Part shown: positions 52,728 through 61,583 of the stretch, in pieces
How positions within the stretch are numbered: position 1 is the stretch's first letter
Layout of the letters: the number at the start of each line of letters is the position of its first letter
Source: Flavobacterium bernardetii
GTDB taxonomy: Bacteria > Bacteroidota > Bacteroidia > Flavobacteriales > Flavobacteriaceae
DNA length: 64,000 bases
NCBI RefSeq assembly: GCF_011305415.1
Contig: NZ_JAANOQ010000001.1
Location: 893,631 to 957,630 of the forward strand
Direction: 5' to 3'
The notes under the pieces: generated by a model
What the model was told of the DNA's origin: nothing
Seen by the model: only the letters and a program-made list of their open reading frames with translations
Databases searched by the model: none
Translations under genes and position numbers: made by a program

Positions 52728-53585
52728 TTATAATACCATTTTTTCGATTGGACAAATTAAAATACCTTCTGCGCCAGCTTCTTTAAGTTTGTCTAATACA
52801 TCCCAAAATTGTTCTTCATCAATAACGGATTGCACACTACTCCAACCGCTTTCTCCTAAAGGTACAACAGTTGGACTTTTTAATACTGGTAAAATATTTG
52901 AAACTTTTTCTATATTAGAATTAGGAACATTCATTAAAATATATTTCGATTGTTTAGAACGTAAAACCGCTTGGATTCGGAATTGTAATTTATTTAAAAT
53001 GGATTTAGTTTCTTCAGAAATTAAAGGAGAAACCGCTAAAACAGCTTCACTCCAACAAATGACTTCTACTTCTTTTAAACCATTTTTGAAAAGCGTACTT
53101 CCACTTGAAACAATATCTACGATAGCATCTGAAAGTCCGATGTTTGGTGCAATTTCAACTGAACCAGAAATTTGGTGAATATCCACTTCAATTCCATTTT
53201 TGGCACAAAATTGATTTACAGTATTTGGATAAGAAGTTGCAACTCGTAATCCGTTTAAATCTTGAATGGAATTATACGTGAAGTTTTTAGGAACTGCAAC
53301 AGAAACTTTACATTTTGAAAAGCCTAATTTTTCTGCAATTTGAATGTTTTTTCCTTTTTCGACAAGTAAATTATCACCAACGATGGCAATATCTACCACA
53401 CCATCAATTAAATATTGAGGAATGTCTGAATTTCTTAGAAAATAAACTTCTAAAGGAAAATTGGATGCGGTTACACGAAGTTGATCGTTTCCATTATAAA
53501 TAGAAATTCCGCAGTCTTTAAGCAATTGAATGCTTTCTTCATTTAATCTACCTGATTTTTGAATGGCGATTTTTAATTTACTCAT
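52728..53585 (-). CDS. hisG: ATP phosphoribosyltransferase (long form)
   Basis: A 285-aa enzyme of the long HisG type: catalytic region KIAIQKSGRLNEESIQLL, VDIAIVGDNLLVEKGKNI and SDAIVDIVSSGSTLFKNGL, plus a C-terminal ACT-like regulatory domain (residues about 210-285) for feedback inhibition by histidine. No HisZ is needed for the long form. It is the first structural gene, placed after the leader peptide and attenuator. Confidence 0.97.
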   Translation of the reverse strand: MSKLKIAIQKSGRLNEESIQLLKDCGISIYNGNDQLRVTASNFPLEVYFLRNSDIPQYLIDGVVDIAIVGDNLLVEKGKNIQIAEKLGFSKCKVSVAVPKNFTYNSIQDLNGLRVATSYPNTVNQFCAKNGIEVDIHQISGSVEIAPNIGLSDAIVDIVSSGSTLFKNGLKEVEVICWSEAVLAVSPLISEETKSILNKLQFRIQAVLRSKQSKYILMNVPNSNIEKVSNILPVLKSPTVVPLGESGWSSVQSVIDEEQFWDVLDKLKEAGAEGILICPIEKMVL

Positions 53586-53624
53586 TTTGTTTTAAAATTG
53601 AGTTTGAGCCAAAAGAGAAGGAAT

Positions 53625-53659
53625 AAAAAAAACCCGCTTGATTTGACTCAAACGGGTTT
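53625..53659 (-). terminator. his attenuator terminator hairpin
   Basis: On the minus strand the arms AAACCCGTTTGA and TCAAGCGGGTTT pair with one G-U, then a T-run of eight. The 5' arm word CGTTTGAG (plus strand 53647-53654) can also pair with CTCAAGCG in the leader-peptide gene (plus strand CGCTTGAG, 53699-53706), giving the alternative antiterminator. Confidence 0.9.
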
Positions 53660-53692
53660 GTAATTTATATTTGTTTTACACACATATCAAAA

Positions 53693-53749
53693 TTACCTCG
53701 CTTGAGCGTGGGAAAAATGATGGATATGATGTAAAGAGTTTGTAAACAT
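53693..53749 (-). CDS. hisL: his operon leader peptide
   Basis: An 18-codon frame, too short for ordinary ORF lists, starts with ATG 53749 and ends with TAA 53693-53695. It encodes MFTNSLHHIHHFSHAQAR with five His codons in eight positions (residues 7, 8, 10, 11 and 14). It lies about 19 bp below the -7 box and 165 bp before hisG, with a hairpin terminator between. When charged His-tRNA is scarce the ribosome should stall on the His codons and leave the CTCAAGCG segment free to pair with the terminator 5' arm. This is textbook attenuation in organisation, seen here directly. Confidence 0.92.
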   Translation of the reverse strand: MFTNSLHHIHHFSHAQAR

Positions 53750-53767
53750 TTTTGTTTTATTAATGTG

Positions 53768-53800
53768 CAAATATAATGTGATTAATTTCAATTAAACAAA
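53768..53800 (-). promoter_or_regulatory. Promoter of the his operon
   Basis: On the minus strand TTTG (53797-53800) is followed after 21 bp by TATATTTG (53768-53775), an exact fit to the Bacteroidota consensus TTTG-N19/21-TAnnTTTG. The start of transcription would be about 53760, just before the leader peptide. Confidence 0.85.
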
Positions 53801-53824
53801 TTATTTTTAAAATTTATAATTTGT

Positions 53825-54328
53825 TTAATCTTTATCTTCAGTAGTTTCAGTCTCAGCATTTCCTTCCGAAGCATTACTATTACTAGTGTTTTCTCTAATT
53901 TCTGTATGACGGATTTCCCCACCAGTTGTTCCAACATCTTTAGACAGAAATAGACAAATTGCTGCAATTAATAGCGCACAAATAGAAACAATTTTTTCAC
54001 TGCTACGTTTTTTTGCAACAGTTACAAATCCGAAAATAGAAACTATACCTAAAACATAAAGCGGTTTCATAAAAAGTTCAGCCGCTTCTTCGTGTTCGTG
54101 AATATAATCATGAGAAAAACCTGCCATTTCTTCAACAGCATGTTCGGCTTTGTCACCTGTCATCATAGAGACTTTTCCCATAATCATACAGAAAATAAAA
54201 ATGATATAAGCGGTTGATTTTAATGTTCCATTGTTCCTAATAATTCCGAATAAAAGAATTAATAATCCAAAAAATAATCCAATAATAGGAAAATGGTTTA
54301 CTACCATGTGTAAATGCGCGTCGTTCAT
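53825..54328 (-). CDS. Small membrane protein (DUF2231-like) of the metal-efflux locus
   Basis: A 167-aa inner-membrane protein with four or so helices (about residues 10-27, 38-54, 88-106 and 116-132). Two His-containing areas (MNDAHLHMVVNHFPIIG, AEHAVEEMAGFSHDYIHEHE) could bind metal. It resembles DUF2231-type membrane proteins. It follows the czcB-like gene by 77 bp, so a role in metal handling is inferred from context. Confidence 0.7.
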   Translation of the reverse strand: MNDAHLHMVVNHFPIIGLFFGLLILLFGIIRNNGTLKSTAYIIFIFCMIMGKVSMMTGDKAEHAVEEMAGFSHDYIHEHEEAAELFMKPLYVLGIVSIFGFVTVAKKRSSEKIVSICALLIAAICLFLSKDVGTTGGEIRHTEIRENTSNSNASEGNAETETTEDKD

Positions 54329-54405
54329 GATATTTAGTTTTTATAAGTTCTTGTCCGTATAAATATATTAAGTAATTGTAACAAATCTGTTTTTTTTCAA
54401 ATTAT

Positions 54406-55530
54406 TTATTCTTCTTTATTCTTCAAAACCATTAACAAAGTATACGCATCACTAATAACTACATTTTTGTTTTGTAAGGTTTCATAATTTCTAATTTCTG
54501 AAACTTTATCAGTTACAATTCCTATTTGAACTTCTTGCATGGAGAAAGAATTTTTGTTTGCATCTTGTACGAATACGAATTTCTTATCTTCAAAATCTAT
54601 AATCGCATCATTACTTAAAACAAACGCATTGTTATTATCTATTTGAATACTAGCGTTTATGTAATTTCCAGGAATTAGTTTTTTAGTTGTATTAGAAATT
54701 TTCGCATACACTTCAATGGCATTTTCATCGGAATAACTTTTGTTTACAAACTCAATTTTAGTTTCGTAAAAAACATCTGGTTGTGTATTTGTATAGACTT
54801 TAATCTTCTGTCCGATGGCTAAATTAGCAGCATCTTTTTCAAATACGTTTAATTTCGCATACATACTTTGGTTGTCCATAATTTGAAATAACATGTCTGT
54901 TGCATTCACATATTTTCCAATGTTTACATCAATTTTAGTAATCATTCCAGAAATTGGCGCATAAATATTTACCGATTTTGAAATCGTATTCGCAGTTAAT
55001 GAAGTCGGATTGATATGAATTAACTTCAATTTTTCTTCTAATGATTTTAACGTGATTCTTTGTTTGGCGAATTCACTTTCAGCCAATTGGAAATTCTTTT
55101 CACTAACGGCTTGTGAGGAATTTAGTTCTTTTTGACGAGCAAAATCTTTTGAAGCATAAGCCAATTGCTGTTTCGTAGTTAAATAATCTTGTTGAATTTG
55201 CACATAAGATTGGTCTTCAATAACCGCCAAAATTTGCCCTTTTCCAATTACCATTCCAGGCATGACTTTTATAGTTTTAATATATCCACCAAGTGGCATA
55301 CTTACACTTGCCATTGCATTTGGTGCTAAAGTAATTTTACCGTTTACTTTTATCGTACTTGAAAGTGAAGTATTTGTTAAATTTCCGATTTTAATTTTCG
55401 AATTATCTAATTGATTTTTAGTCAATTCCACTACATTTTCTTTAACAGCAGTTTCTGTTGCTGTTTCTTCTTTTTTCGACTGACAAGCTATGGTTAAAGC
55501 CAAAATCAGTACTAAATATATATTTTTCAT
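54406..55530 (-). CDS. Efflux RND transporter periplasmic adaptor (CzcB/CusB-like)
   Basis: A 374-aa membrane-fusion protein with lipoprotein signal MKNIYLVLILALTIAC (Cys 16). Barrel-sandwich segments (GGYIKTIKVMPGMVIGKGQI; ISGMITKIDVNIGKYVNATD), the helical hairpin (QQDYLTTKQQLAYASKDFARQKE) and beta-barrel domain are in usual order. It links the inner-membrane CzcA pump to the TolC-type channel, here fused to CzcA. It starts 17 bp after the pump. Confidence 0.93.
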   Translation of the reverse strand: MKNIYLVLILALTIACQSKKEETATETAVKENVVELTKNQLDNSKIKIGNLTNTSLSSTIKVNGKITLAPNAMASVSMPLGGYIKTIKVMPGMVIGKGQILAVIEDQSYVQIQQDYLTTKQQLAYASKDFARQKELNSSQAVSEKNFQLAESEFAKQRITLKSLEEKLKLIHINPTSLTANTISKSVNIYAPISGMITKIDVNIGKYVNATDMLFQIMDNQSMYAKLNVFEKDAANLAIGQKIKVYTNTQPDVFYETKIEFVNKSYSDENAIEVYAKISNTTKKLIPGNYINASIQIDNNNAFVLSNDAIIDFEDKKFVFVQDANKNSFSMQEVQIGIVTDKVSEIRNYETLQNKNVVISDAYTLLMVLKNKEE

Positions 55531-55547
55531 TTGTTTCGATTTAAATT

Positions 55548-58500
55548 TTAATTGAAATACAAGATTTGGATGATATTGTTATTGTACGATTGAATTTTAT
55601 CGAAATAATCTGATTTTGCTTCAAGCGCTTGGTTCATTGTCCACGACCATTCCATAAAATTGATATCTCCGTTTAAAATTTGTTTGTTCGCATTTGCGAT
55701 AATTGAATTGGTATTTGGCAAAACAACCGTTTCGTAATAAGTCAAAACTTCTTGATTATTAGCTTGTTTCACTGCATATGTATTCCATATTTTTTGCAAT
55801 TCTTGTTGTTGCATCGTTGTTTTATCGGTTAAAATGGTTTCGTTCATTTGAATTGCTTTTTGTCGGGCTTTGTTGGCCGAATTAAAAACAGGAATTCCTA
55901 AACTCAATTGAAACGATTGAAATCGGTCGTTTTTCCCATAAAAATTATTATCTGCGCCATTTCCTTGCATGGTTGTACTAAAATATCCGACCGCAACATC
56001 TGGAATTAAAGCTGACTTCTCTATTTTTAAAACTGAAGAATTAGCTTGTTTTTCCAATGCTAACATTTGCAACGCAACATTATTCGAAACAAAATCTTGT
56101 GAAGGTAAATTTTCAATTTTGGCAGATTTATAAATCGGTTCAATATTTTCAGTGACTTGTAGTAAATATTGTAACTGAGCCACCACTCTGAATTTTTCTT
56201 CCTGAATTAATTTGACTTGATTTTTAATCTTTACCATATACAATTCCGCTGAACTTTTTTCTAAAGCATTGCTTTCCCCATATTTCAATCGCAAATTAGC
56301 TTTTTGGATAAAAGCTGCGAAAATAGAATCCGTTTGTTTTATTACTTTTTCTTTTTCTGAAACCACTACTAAATCGTAAAAAGCTTGCGTAATTTCCTTT
56401 TTTATGGCATTTTCTGAAAATTTATAGTTCATTTGAGCCATTTCAGCTTGTTTTTCGAACCATTCTTTTTTCTTAGCGTTTACAAATGGAAAACTAATAT
56501 TTTGAGAAACGCCAAACCTGTTATCTGTGTAAGCACTATTTAATTGACCGATTTCTCCAACTAAATTTAAACTCGGTACTTCATTAGCAGAACGAATTAA
56601 AACTTTAGCGGCTTCCGCTTTTTGTTTTTCGGTTTTCAATTGAATATTATTTGAAATTCCGATGGTTAAGGCTTGTTCTAATGTCATTTTATTTTGTGAA
56701 AATGAAGTCGAAGTTCCTAATAAAAGTAAAACAGATACTACTATATTTTTATTCATTTTTATTTCTGTTTTTTGTTCGAATACCAAGTATAAAATCGGTA
56801 AAATAAACAAGGTTAAAAATGTTGCAATTAGTAAACCACCAATTACTACAGTGGCTAACGGACGTTGTACTTCTGCACCAGAACCGTTACTGATTGCCAT
56901 TGGTAAGAATCCTAATGAAGCTACGAATGCCGTCATTAAAATTGGTCGTAATCTTTTTTTAGTTCCGTTCATAATAACTTTAATAGTATCTAAATTTCCG
57001 CTAGCTTTTTGCGAATTAAATTCGGCAATAAGCACAATTCCGTTTAAAACGGCGACACCAAAAAGAGCGATAAATCCGATTCCAGCACTAATACTAAAAG
57101 GCATTCCGCGAGCGGCTAAAAATAAGATTCCACCAATTGTAGATAAAGGAATTGCCGTATAAATTAACAAGGCTTGTTTAACTGATTTGAAAGCAAAATA
57201 CAACATCAAAAAGATTAAAAGTAAAGATATAGGAACTGCAATCATCAATCTGTCTTTTGCAGCGTTTAGGTTTTCGAAACTTCCGCCGTACGTAATATAA
57301 TAACCTGGTGGAAATTTAATTTTGGCATTGATTTCTTTTTCTAATTCGCCCACTAAACTTTGTACATCTCTATCGGCATTGAATCCTACTACAATTCTTC
57401 TTTTCGCATCTTCACGTTGAATTTGATTTGGACCGCTAATAATTTTAACATCAGCTAAAACATAAAGCGGAATAGTTGTTCCCGTTTTGGTTGGAATTAA
57501 TAGATTTTCGATGTCAATTAAGTCTTTTTTCTCTGTATTACTTAATTTCACTACCAAATCAAATCGTTTTTCACCTTCAAAAAGTAAACCTGCAGTTTGC
57601 CCAGCAAAAGCGGTATTCACTACTCTATTAATTTCATTTACACTTAAACCATATTGCGCCATTATTGGGCGTTTATAGTTAATAACCACTTGTGGCATTC
57701 CACCGATTGGTTCTTCGTATAAATCTTTTGTTCCTTGAATGGTTTTTACAATTTTTCCGACTTTACTAGCATAAATAGAAAGCGTATCTAAATTTTCTCC
57801 AAATATTTTACATACAACGTCTTGTCGTGCACCCGTCATTAATTCGTTGAAACGCATTTGAACTGGATATTGAAATCCGGCTGTAATTCCGGGAACATCT
57901 TTTAAAGCTTCGCTCATTTTTTCGGATAATTCATTGAAAGTTGAAGCGGAAGTCCATTCACTTTTATCTTTCAGAATTACCATCATATCGCTAGCTTCCA
58001 TTGGCATAGGGTCGGTTGGCACTTCACCACTACCGATTTTAGTCACTACTTTTTCAACTTCTGGAAATCTGTCTTTTAAGATTTTAGCGGCTTTTTGTGT
58101 CGAAGCCATTGTCGTATTTAAATTACTTCCTGTTAAAACTCTTGTATCGACAGCAAAATCACCTTCTTCCAAAGCTGGAATAAATTCTCCACCTAAAAAT
58201 GACATCACTACAATCGAAGCAAAAAACACGACAATTGTTGAAATAATGATTTTTCTTTTGTTGTTAATCGCTTGAACTAATCGTTTTTGGTAGATATTTT
58301 CCAAATACGCCATCATTCTTTCAGAGAAATTATTTGGATTGTGTTTTAAGTTTTTCAACACAATTGAGCTCATCATTGGAATATAAGTTAGTGATAAGAT
58401 AAATGCGCCAATTAAAGCAAAAGCAACTGTTTGCGCCATTGGTTTGAACATTTTTCCTTCGATTCCGTCAAGTGAAAAAATAGGTAAATACACAATTAAA

Positions 58501-59873
58501 ATGATAATTTGTCCGAAAACGGCACTGTTCATCATTTTTTTAGAAGAGGATTCCACTTCGTGATCTACATTTTCTTTCGTTAAGGCAATGGCATTTTCCT
58601 TTTTATGATGCGAATAAATTTGATGTATGACGGCTTCGACAATAATTACGGCGCCATCGACAATTAAACCGAAATCTAACGCGCCTAAACTCATCAAATT
58701 TCCGCTTACGCCGAATAAATTCATCATTATAATCGCAAAAAGCATCGCTAATGGAATTACGGAAGCTACTAGAAGTCCAGCTCTAAAATTTCCTAAGAAA
58801 AGTACTAAAACAAAAATTACGATTAAAGCTCCTTCAATTAAGTTTTTTTCAACCGTTCCGATGGCGTTGTTCACCATTTTGGTTCGATCTAAAAAAGGTT
58901 CGATGATGACACCTTTTGGTAGTGTTTTTTGAATTTGAGCAATTCGTTCTTTTACATTTTTGATAACTTCGCTACTGTTTGCGCCTTTTAGCATCATCAC
59001 AATAGCTCCAGAAACTTCGCCTTGATCGTTATAACACATCGCGCCGTAGCGAGTAGCAAATCCGTTTTTGATTTCTGCGATGTCTTTTAAAAATAAAGGA
59101 TTTCCAGTTTTTGAAGTTAGCGCGATGTTTTCAATATCTTCTTTAGATTGCAGTAAACCTTCTGTTCTAATGAATAAGGCCGTTTCATTCTTTTCGATGT
59201 AACTTCCTCCTGTATTCTGATTATTGTTCTCTAAAGCATCGAAAACTTCATTAATCGTAATGCCGTGTGCTTTTAATTTATTTGGTTGAATACTGATTTC
59301 TAATTGTTTTAGTTTTCCACCAAAACTACTGACTTCAGCCACGCCTTTTACACCAGATAATTGTCTTTTAATAATCCAATCTTGTATGGTTCTTAATTCT
59401 GTAGCGTCGAATTTTTTTTCGTAGCCTTTTTCTGGGCGTACAACATATTGATAAATTTCTCCTAAACCTGTAGAAACGGGTCCTAATTCAGGAGTTCCCA
59501 TTCCTTTTGGAAGTTGGCTTTGGACTTGTTGCAACCTTTCGGAAACTTGTTGACGCGCCCAATAAATATCTGTATCGTCATCAAAAACTATGGTGACTAA
59601 TGACAATCCGAATCTAGAGAAACTTCTAATTTCTTTTAATCCAGGAATGTTGTTATTGACTTGTTCAATTGGAAAAGTTACTAAACGTTCAATATCAGTA
59701 GCTCCAAAAGAAGGCGCAATAGTAATAACTTGAACTTGATTATCAGTAATATCTGGAACTGCGTCTATTGGCAATTTTCTTACATTGTAAATACCAATAG
59801 CTATTAATGCAAGGGTAAATAACGCAATGATGAGTTTATTCTTTACAGAAAGCTCTATTATTTTATTTAACAT
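55548..59873 (-). CDS. CzcA/CusA-type heavy-metal RND pump fused to TolC-like outer-membrane factor
   Basis: A 1441-aa two-part protein. Residues 1 to about 1039 are an RND pump (12 TM; FDDDTDIYWARQQVSERLQQ, DFGLIVDGAVIIVEAVIHQI, GGEFIPALEEGDFAVDTRVL). Residues 1040-1441, from MNKNIVVSVLLLLGTSTSFS on, are a TolC-like outer-membrane efflux protein with its own signal peptide. There is no stop between. Either the fusion is cleaved or the internal ATG at 56756 is used. Substrates are probably monovalent or divalent metals, Cu/Ag or Co/Zn/Cd, inferred from family. Confidence 0.92.
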   Translation of the reverse strand: MLNKIIELSVKNKLIIALFTLALIAIGIYNVRKLPIDAVPDITDNQVQVITIAPSFGATDIERLVTFPIEQVNNNIPGLKEIRSFSRFGLSLVTIVFDDDTDIYWARQQVSERLQQVQSQLPKGMGTPELGPVSTGLGEIYQYVVRPEKGYEKKFDATELRTIQDWIIKRQLSGVKGVAEVSSFGGKLKQLEISIQPNKLKAHGITINEVFDALENNNQNTGGSYIEKNETALFIRTEGLLQSKEDIENIALTSKTGNPLFLKDIAEIKNGFATRYGAMCYNDQGEVSGAIVMMLKGANSSEVIKNVKERIAQIQKTLPKGVIIEPFLDRTKMVNNAIGTVEKNLIEGALIVIFVLVLFLGNFRAGLLVASVIPLAMLFAIIMMNLFGVSGNLMSLGALDFGLIVDGAVIIVEAVIHQIYSHHKKENAIALTKENVDHEVESSSKKMMNSAVFGQIIILIVYLPIFSLDGIEGKMFKPMAQTVAFALIGAFILSLTYIPMMSSIVLKNLKHNPNNFSERMMAYLENIYQKRLVQAINNKRKIIISTIVVFFASIVVMSFLGGEFIPALEEGDFAVDTRVLTGSNLNTTMASTQKAAKILKDRFPEVEKVVTKIGSGEVPTDPMPMEASDMMVILKDKSEWTSASTFNELSEKMSEALKDVPGITAGFQYPVQMRFNELMTGARQDVVCKIFGENLDTLSIYASKVGKIVKTIQGTKDLYEEPIGGMPQVVINYKRPIMAQYGLSVNEINRVVNTAFAGQTAGLLFEGEKRFDLVVKLSNTEKKDLIDIENLLIPTKTGTTIPLYVLADVKIISGPNQIQREDAKRRIVVGFNADRDVQSLVGELEKEINAKIKFPPGYYITYGGSFENLNAAKDRLMIAVPISLLLIFLMLYFAFKSVKQALLIYTAIPLSTIGGILFLAARGMPFSISAGIGFIALFGVAVLNGIVLIAEFNSQKASGNLDTIKVIMNGTKKRLRPILMTAFVASLGFLPMAISNGSGAEVQRPLATVVIGGLLIATFLTLFILPILYLVFEQKTEIKMNKNIVVSVLLLLGTSTSFSQNKMTLEQALTIGISNNIQLKTEKQKAEAAKVLIRSANEVPSLNLVGEIGQLNSAYTDNRFGVSQNISFPFVNAKKKEWFEKQAEMAQMNYKFSENAIKKEITQAFYDLVVVSEKEKVIKQTDSIFAAFIQKANLRLKYGESNALEKSSAELYMVKIKNQVKLIQEEKFRVVAQLQYLLQVTENIEPIYKSAKIENLPSQDFVSNNVALQMLALEKQANSSVLKIEKSALIPDVAVGYFSTTMQGNGADNNFYGKNDRFQSFQLSLGIPVFNSANKARQKAIQMNETILTDKTTMQQQELQKIWNTYAVKQANNQEVLTYYETVVLPNTNSIIANANKQILNGDINFMEWSWTMNQALEAKSDYFDKIQSYNNNIIQILYFN

Positions 59874-59912
59874 GAGAATGTTTTTAATTTATGAAATCAC
59901 CAATAACAAAAA

Positions 59913-59928
59913 GTTTGCGCAAGCAAAC
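59913..59928. repeat. Palindrome upstream of czcA
   Basis: Perfect 16-base stem-loop GTTTGCGCAAGCAAAC in the 154-bp spacer between the small exported protein and czcA. The spacer also has two AGGTGATA words (about 59945 and 60013) and two ACATATG words, which could be operator half-sites. No regulator gene is nearby. Confidence 0.5.
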
Positions 59929-60027
59929 ACCAATTAATTAAAAAGGTGATACATATGTTACAACTAAAAAATAAATTTTAAACATATGAATAATAAAATT
60001 ATCAACTATAGCAGGTGATATAATTTA

Positions 60028-60414
60028 TTACGATAAAATAGTTTTCGGCGGTTGCCAAATAGAAGTAAGAAAACTGGATGTATTTACTTGACTTTCAAAA
60101 CAAAAAGGTTTTTGTACTGAAACTGAATAAACGATAAAATTGAAAAAATTAGTAGTTTCAGGTAAACTTAAAACCACATTTGGATGATTGTCTTGGAAAC
60201 TTTTGAAAGGTAATTTCATGTCTTTTTCGTAATCTGCATCTTTCACATTTCCGTTTAAATAATGCATTTCTAAAAAAGTAAGTACTGATAATTCTTCTTT
60301 ATCATTATGCTCGTAATAATGTTCCACAAGCAATGGAGCTTTCAAAATCTGATGTAATTCAGTCATTGAAAACATATAACATAATAATAGAAATATAGTT
60401 ATATACTTTTTCAC
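60028..60414 (-). CDS. Small exported protein of the metal-efflux locus
   Basis: A 128-aa protein with signal-type N-terminus (MKKYITIFLLLCYMFSMTEL), a His/Glu patch (PLLVEHYYEHNDKEE), and a C-terminal IWQPPKTILS. Similar short proteins precede CzcA/CusA operons in other Bacteroidota (from memory). It lies 154 bp upstream of the pump, so it may be part of the same unit or the first gene. Function unknown; periplasmic metal binding is a guess. Confidence 0.65.
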   Translation of the reverse strand: MKKYITIFLLLCYMFSMTELHQILKAPLLVEHYYEHNDKEELSVLTFLEMHYLNGNVKDADYEKDMKLPFKSFQDNHPNVVLSLPETTNFFNFIVYSVSVQKPFCFESQVNTSSFLTSIWQPPKTILS

Positions 60415-60466
60415 TTGTACAAAATTAGTTAAATCTTACCTAAAACATTAAAAAATTAAGTTAAAA

Positions 60467-61567
60467 TTAACCAATTACAGAAACTCCAATTAATTTACCA
60501 ATTCCAAAAGTAATAGCTGCTGCTAATAATCCGAAAAGAACTTGTCTAAATCCAGAATACCAAATACTTTTTCCTGTAAATAAAGTTATGATAGCACCAA
60601 TTAAAAATAATCCTACAGCACTTAATGATGTACTAATAATCACAGCTTTCATTCCACCAAAAAAGAAAAATGGAGCTACTGGAATTACTGCTCCAATAGC
60701 AAAAAGCACAAAAGAAGTTATGGCTGCTTCCATTGCTGAACCTTTTAAATCTTCTGAGTTAATTCCTAATTCTTCTTTTATTAAAAAATCATGAGCAGTT
60801 TCTTTATTTGAAATGATTTCTGTTGCCATTTGATTCGCTTGTTCTTGCGGAATTCCTTTCGACATATAAATTAGAGCAATTTCTTTTCTTTCACCTTCAG
60901 GATTTGCTTCTAATTCGTCCAATTCTAATTGCATTTGATTTTCGTACAATTCTTGCGAACTTTTCACAGAAATCCATTCACCTAAAGCCATTGACAAAGC
61001 TCCAGCCAACAAACCTGCTAAACCCGCTAATAAAACTTCACTTTGACCACTAGTGGCGCCAGCAATTCCCATGACCAAACTAAAATTGGAAACTAAACCA
61101 TCATTTCCTCCTAAAACAGCAGCTCTTAAAGCATTTCCTCCAACAGAACGATGTCTTTTTTCAAAACGTGCTAAGTTAGAACCTGAAACTTTAGTATTGT
61201 TTTCAAGAATATTTTTTAAAATAGTTACGTGTGCTGTATCAGAGATAGATTGTGCAGAACTATATTTTTTTCTGGCACCAATAACTGAATTTGAAATACT
61301 TTTTTCAGTATCTAACAAAATACCCAAAATATAATCGTAACCAAAAATTTTTCCAATAGAATTAATAGTTTTTGCTCGAAATGAAGGTAATGGCAAATCG
61401 GATTCCGTTAGATTATTTTTTTGAATGAAAGCCACAGCGTGACTGTATTCAATTTCACTCATTTGCTTAAAAACTTCAGCAACAGCTTCATCCTCTTCCT
61501 TTTCGACTAAAATACCATATAAATAACTCGCGTCGATTTCAGTCTGAATACTTTTTAAACTAATCAT
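60467..61567 (-). CDS. Ferritin-like domain fused to VIT1/CCC1-type iron/manganese transporter
   Basis: A 366-aa two-domain protein. Residues 1-130 are a rubrerythrin/ferritin-like four-helix domain with diiron-type residues (TEIDASYLYGILVEKEEDEA; MSEIEYSHAVAF). Residues about 145-366 are VIT1/CCC1 with about five membrane helices, opening RAAVLGGNDGLVSNFSLVMG and a charged MemB-type loop (SQELYENQMQLELDELEANP). VIT/CCC1 carriers move Fe2+ or Mn2+ across membranes. The ferritin part may capture or oxidise iron first. The gene has the minus-strand direction of the efflux operon but its own start. Confidence 0.9.
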   Translation of the reverse strand: MISLKSIQTEIDASYLYGILVEKEEDEAVAEVFKQMSEIEYSHAVAFIQKNNLTESDLPLPSFRAKTINSIGKIFGYDYILGILLDTEKSISNSVIGARKKYSSAQSISDTAHVTILKNILENNTKVSGSNLARFEKRHRSVGGNALRAAVLGGNDGLVSNFSLVMGIAGATSGQSEVLLAGLAGLLAGALSMALGEWISVKSSQELYENQMQLELDELEANPEGERKEIALIYMSKGIPQEQANQMATEIISNKETAHDFLIKEELGINSEDLKGSAMEAAITSFVLFAIGAVIPVAPFFFFGGMKAVIISTSLSAVGLFLIGAIITLFTGKSIWYSGFRQVLFGLLAAAITFGIGKLIGVSVIG

Positions 61568-61583
61568 AGGTGAATTTATAATA

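Noticed and set aside
53648..53658. Ordinary intergenic terminator of an upstream gene
   Set aside because: It lies between a promoter with a His-rich leader frame and hisG on the same strand, and it has a competing pairing, so an attenuator is the better reading.
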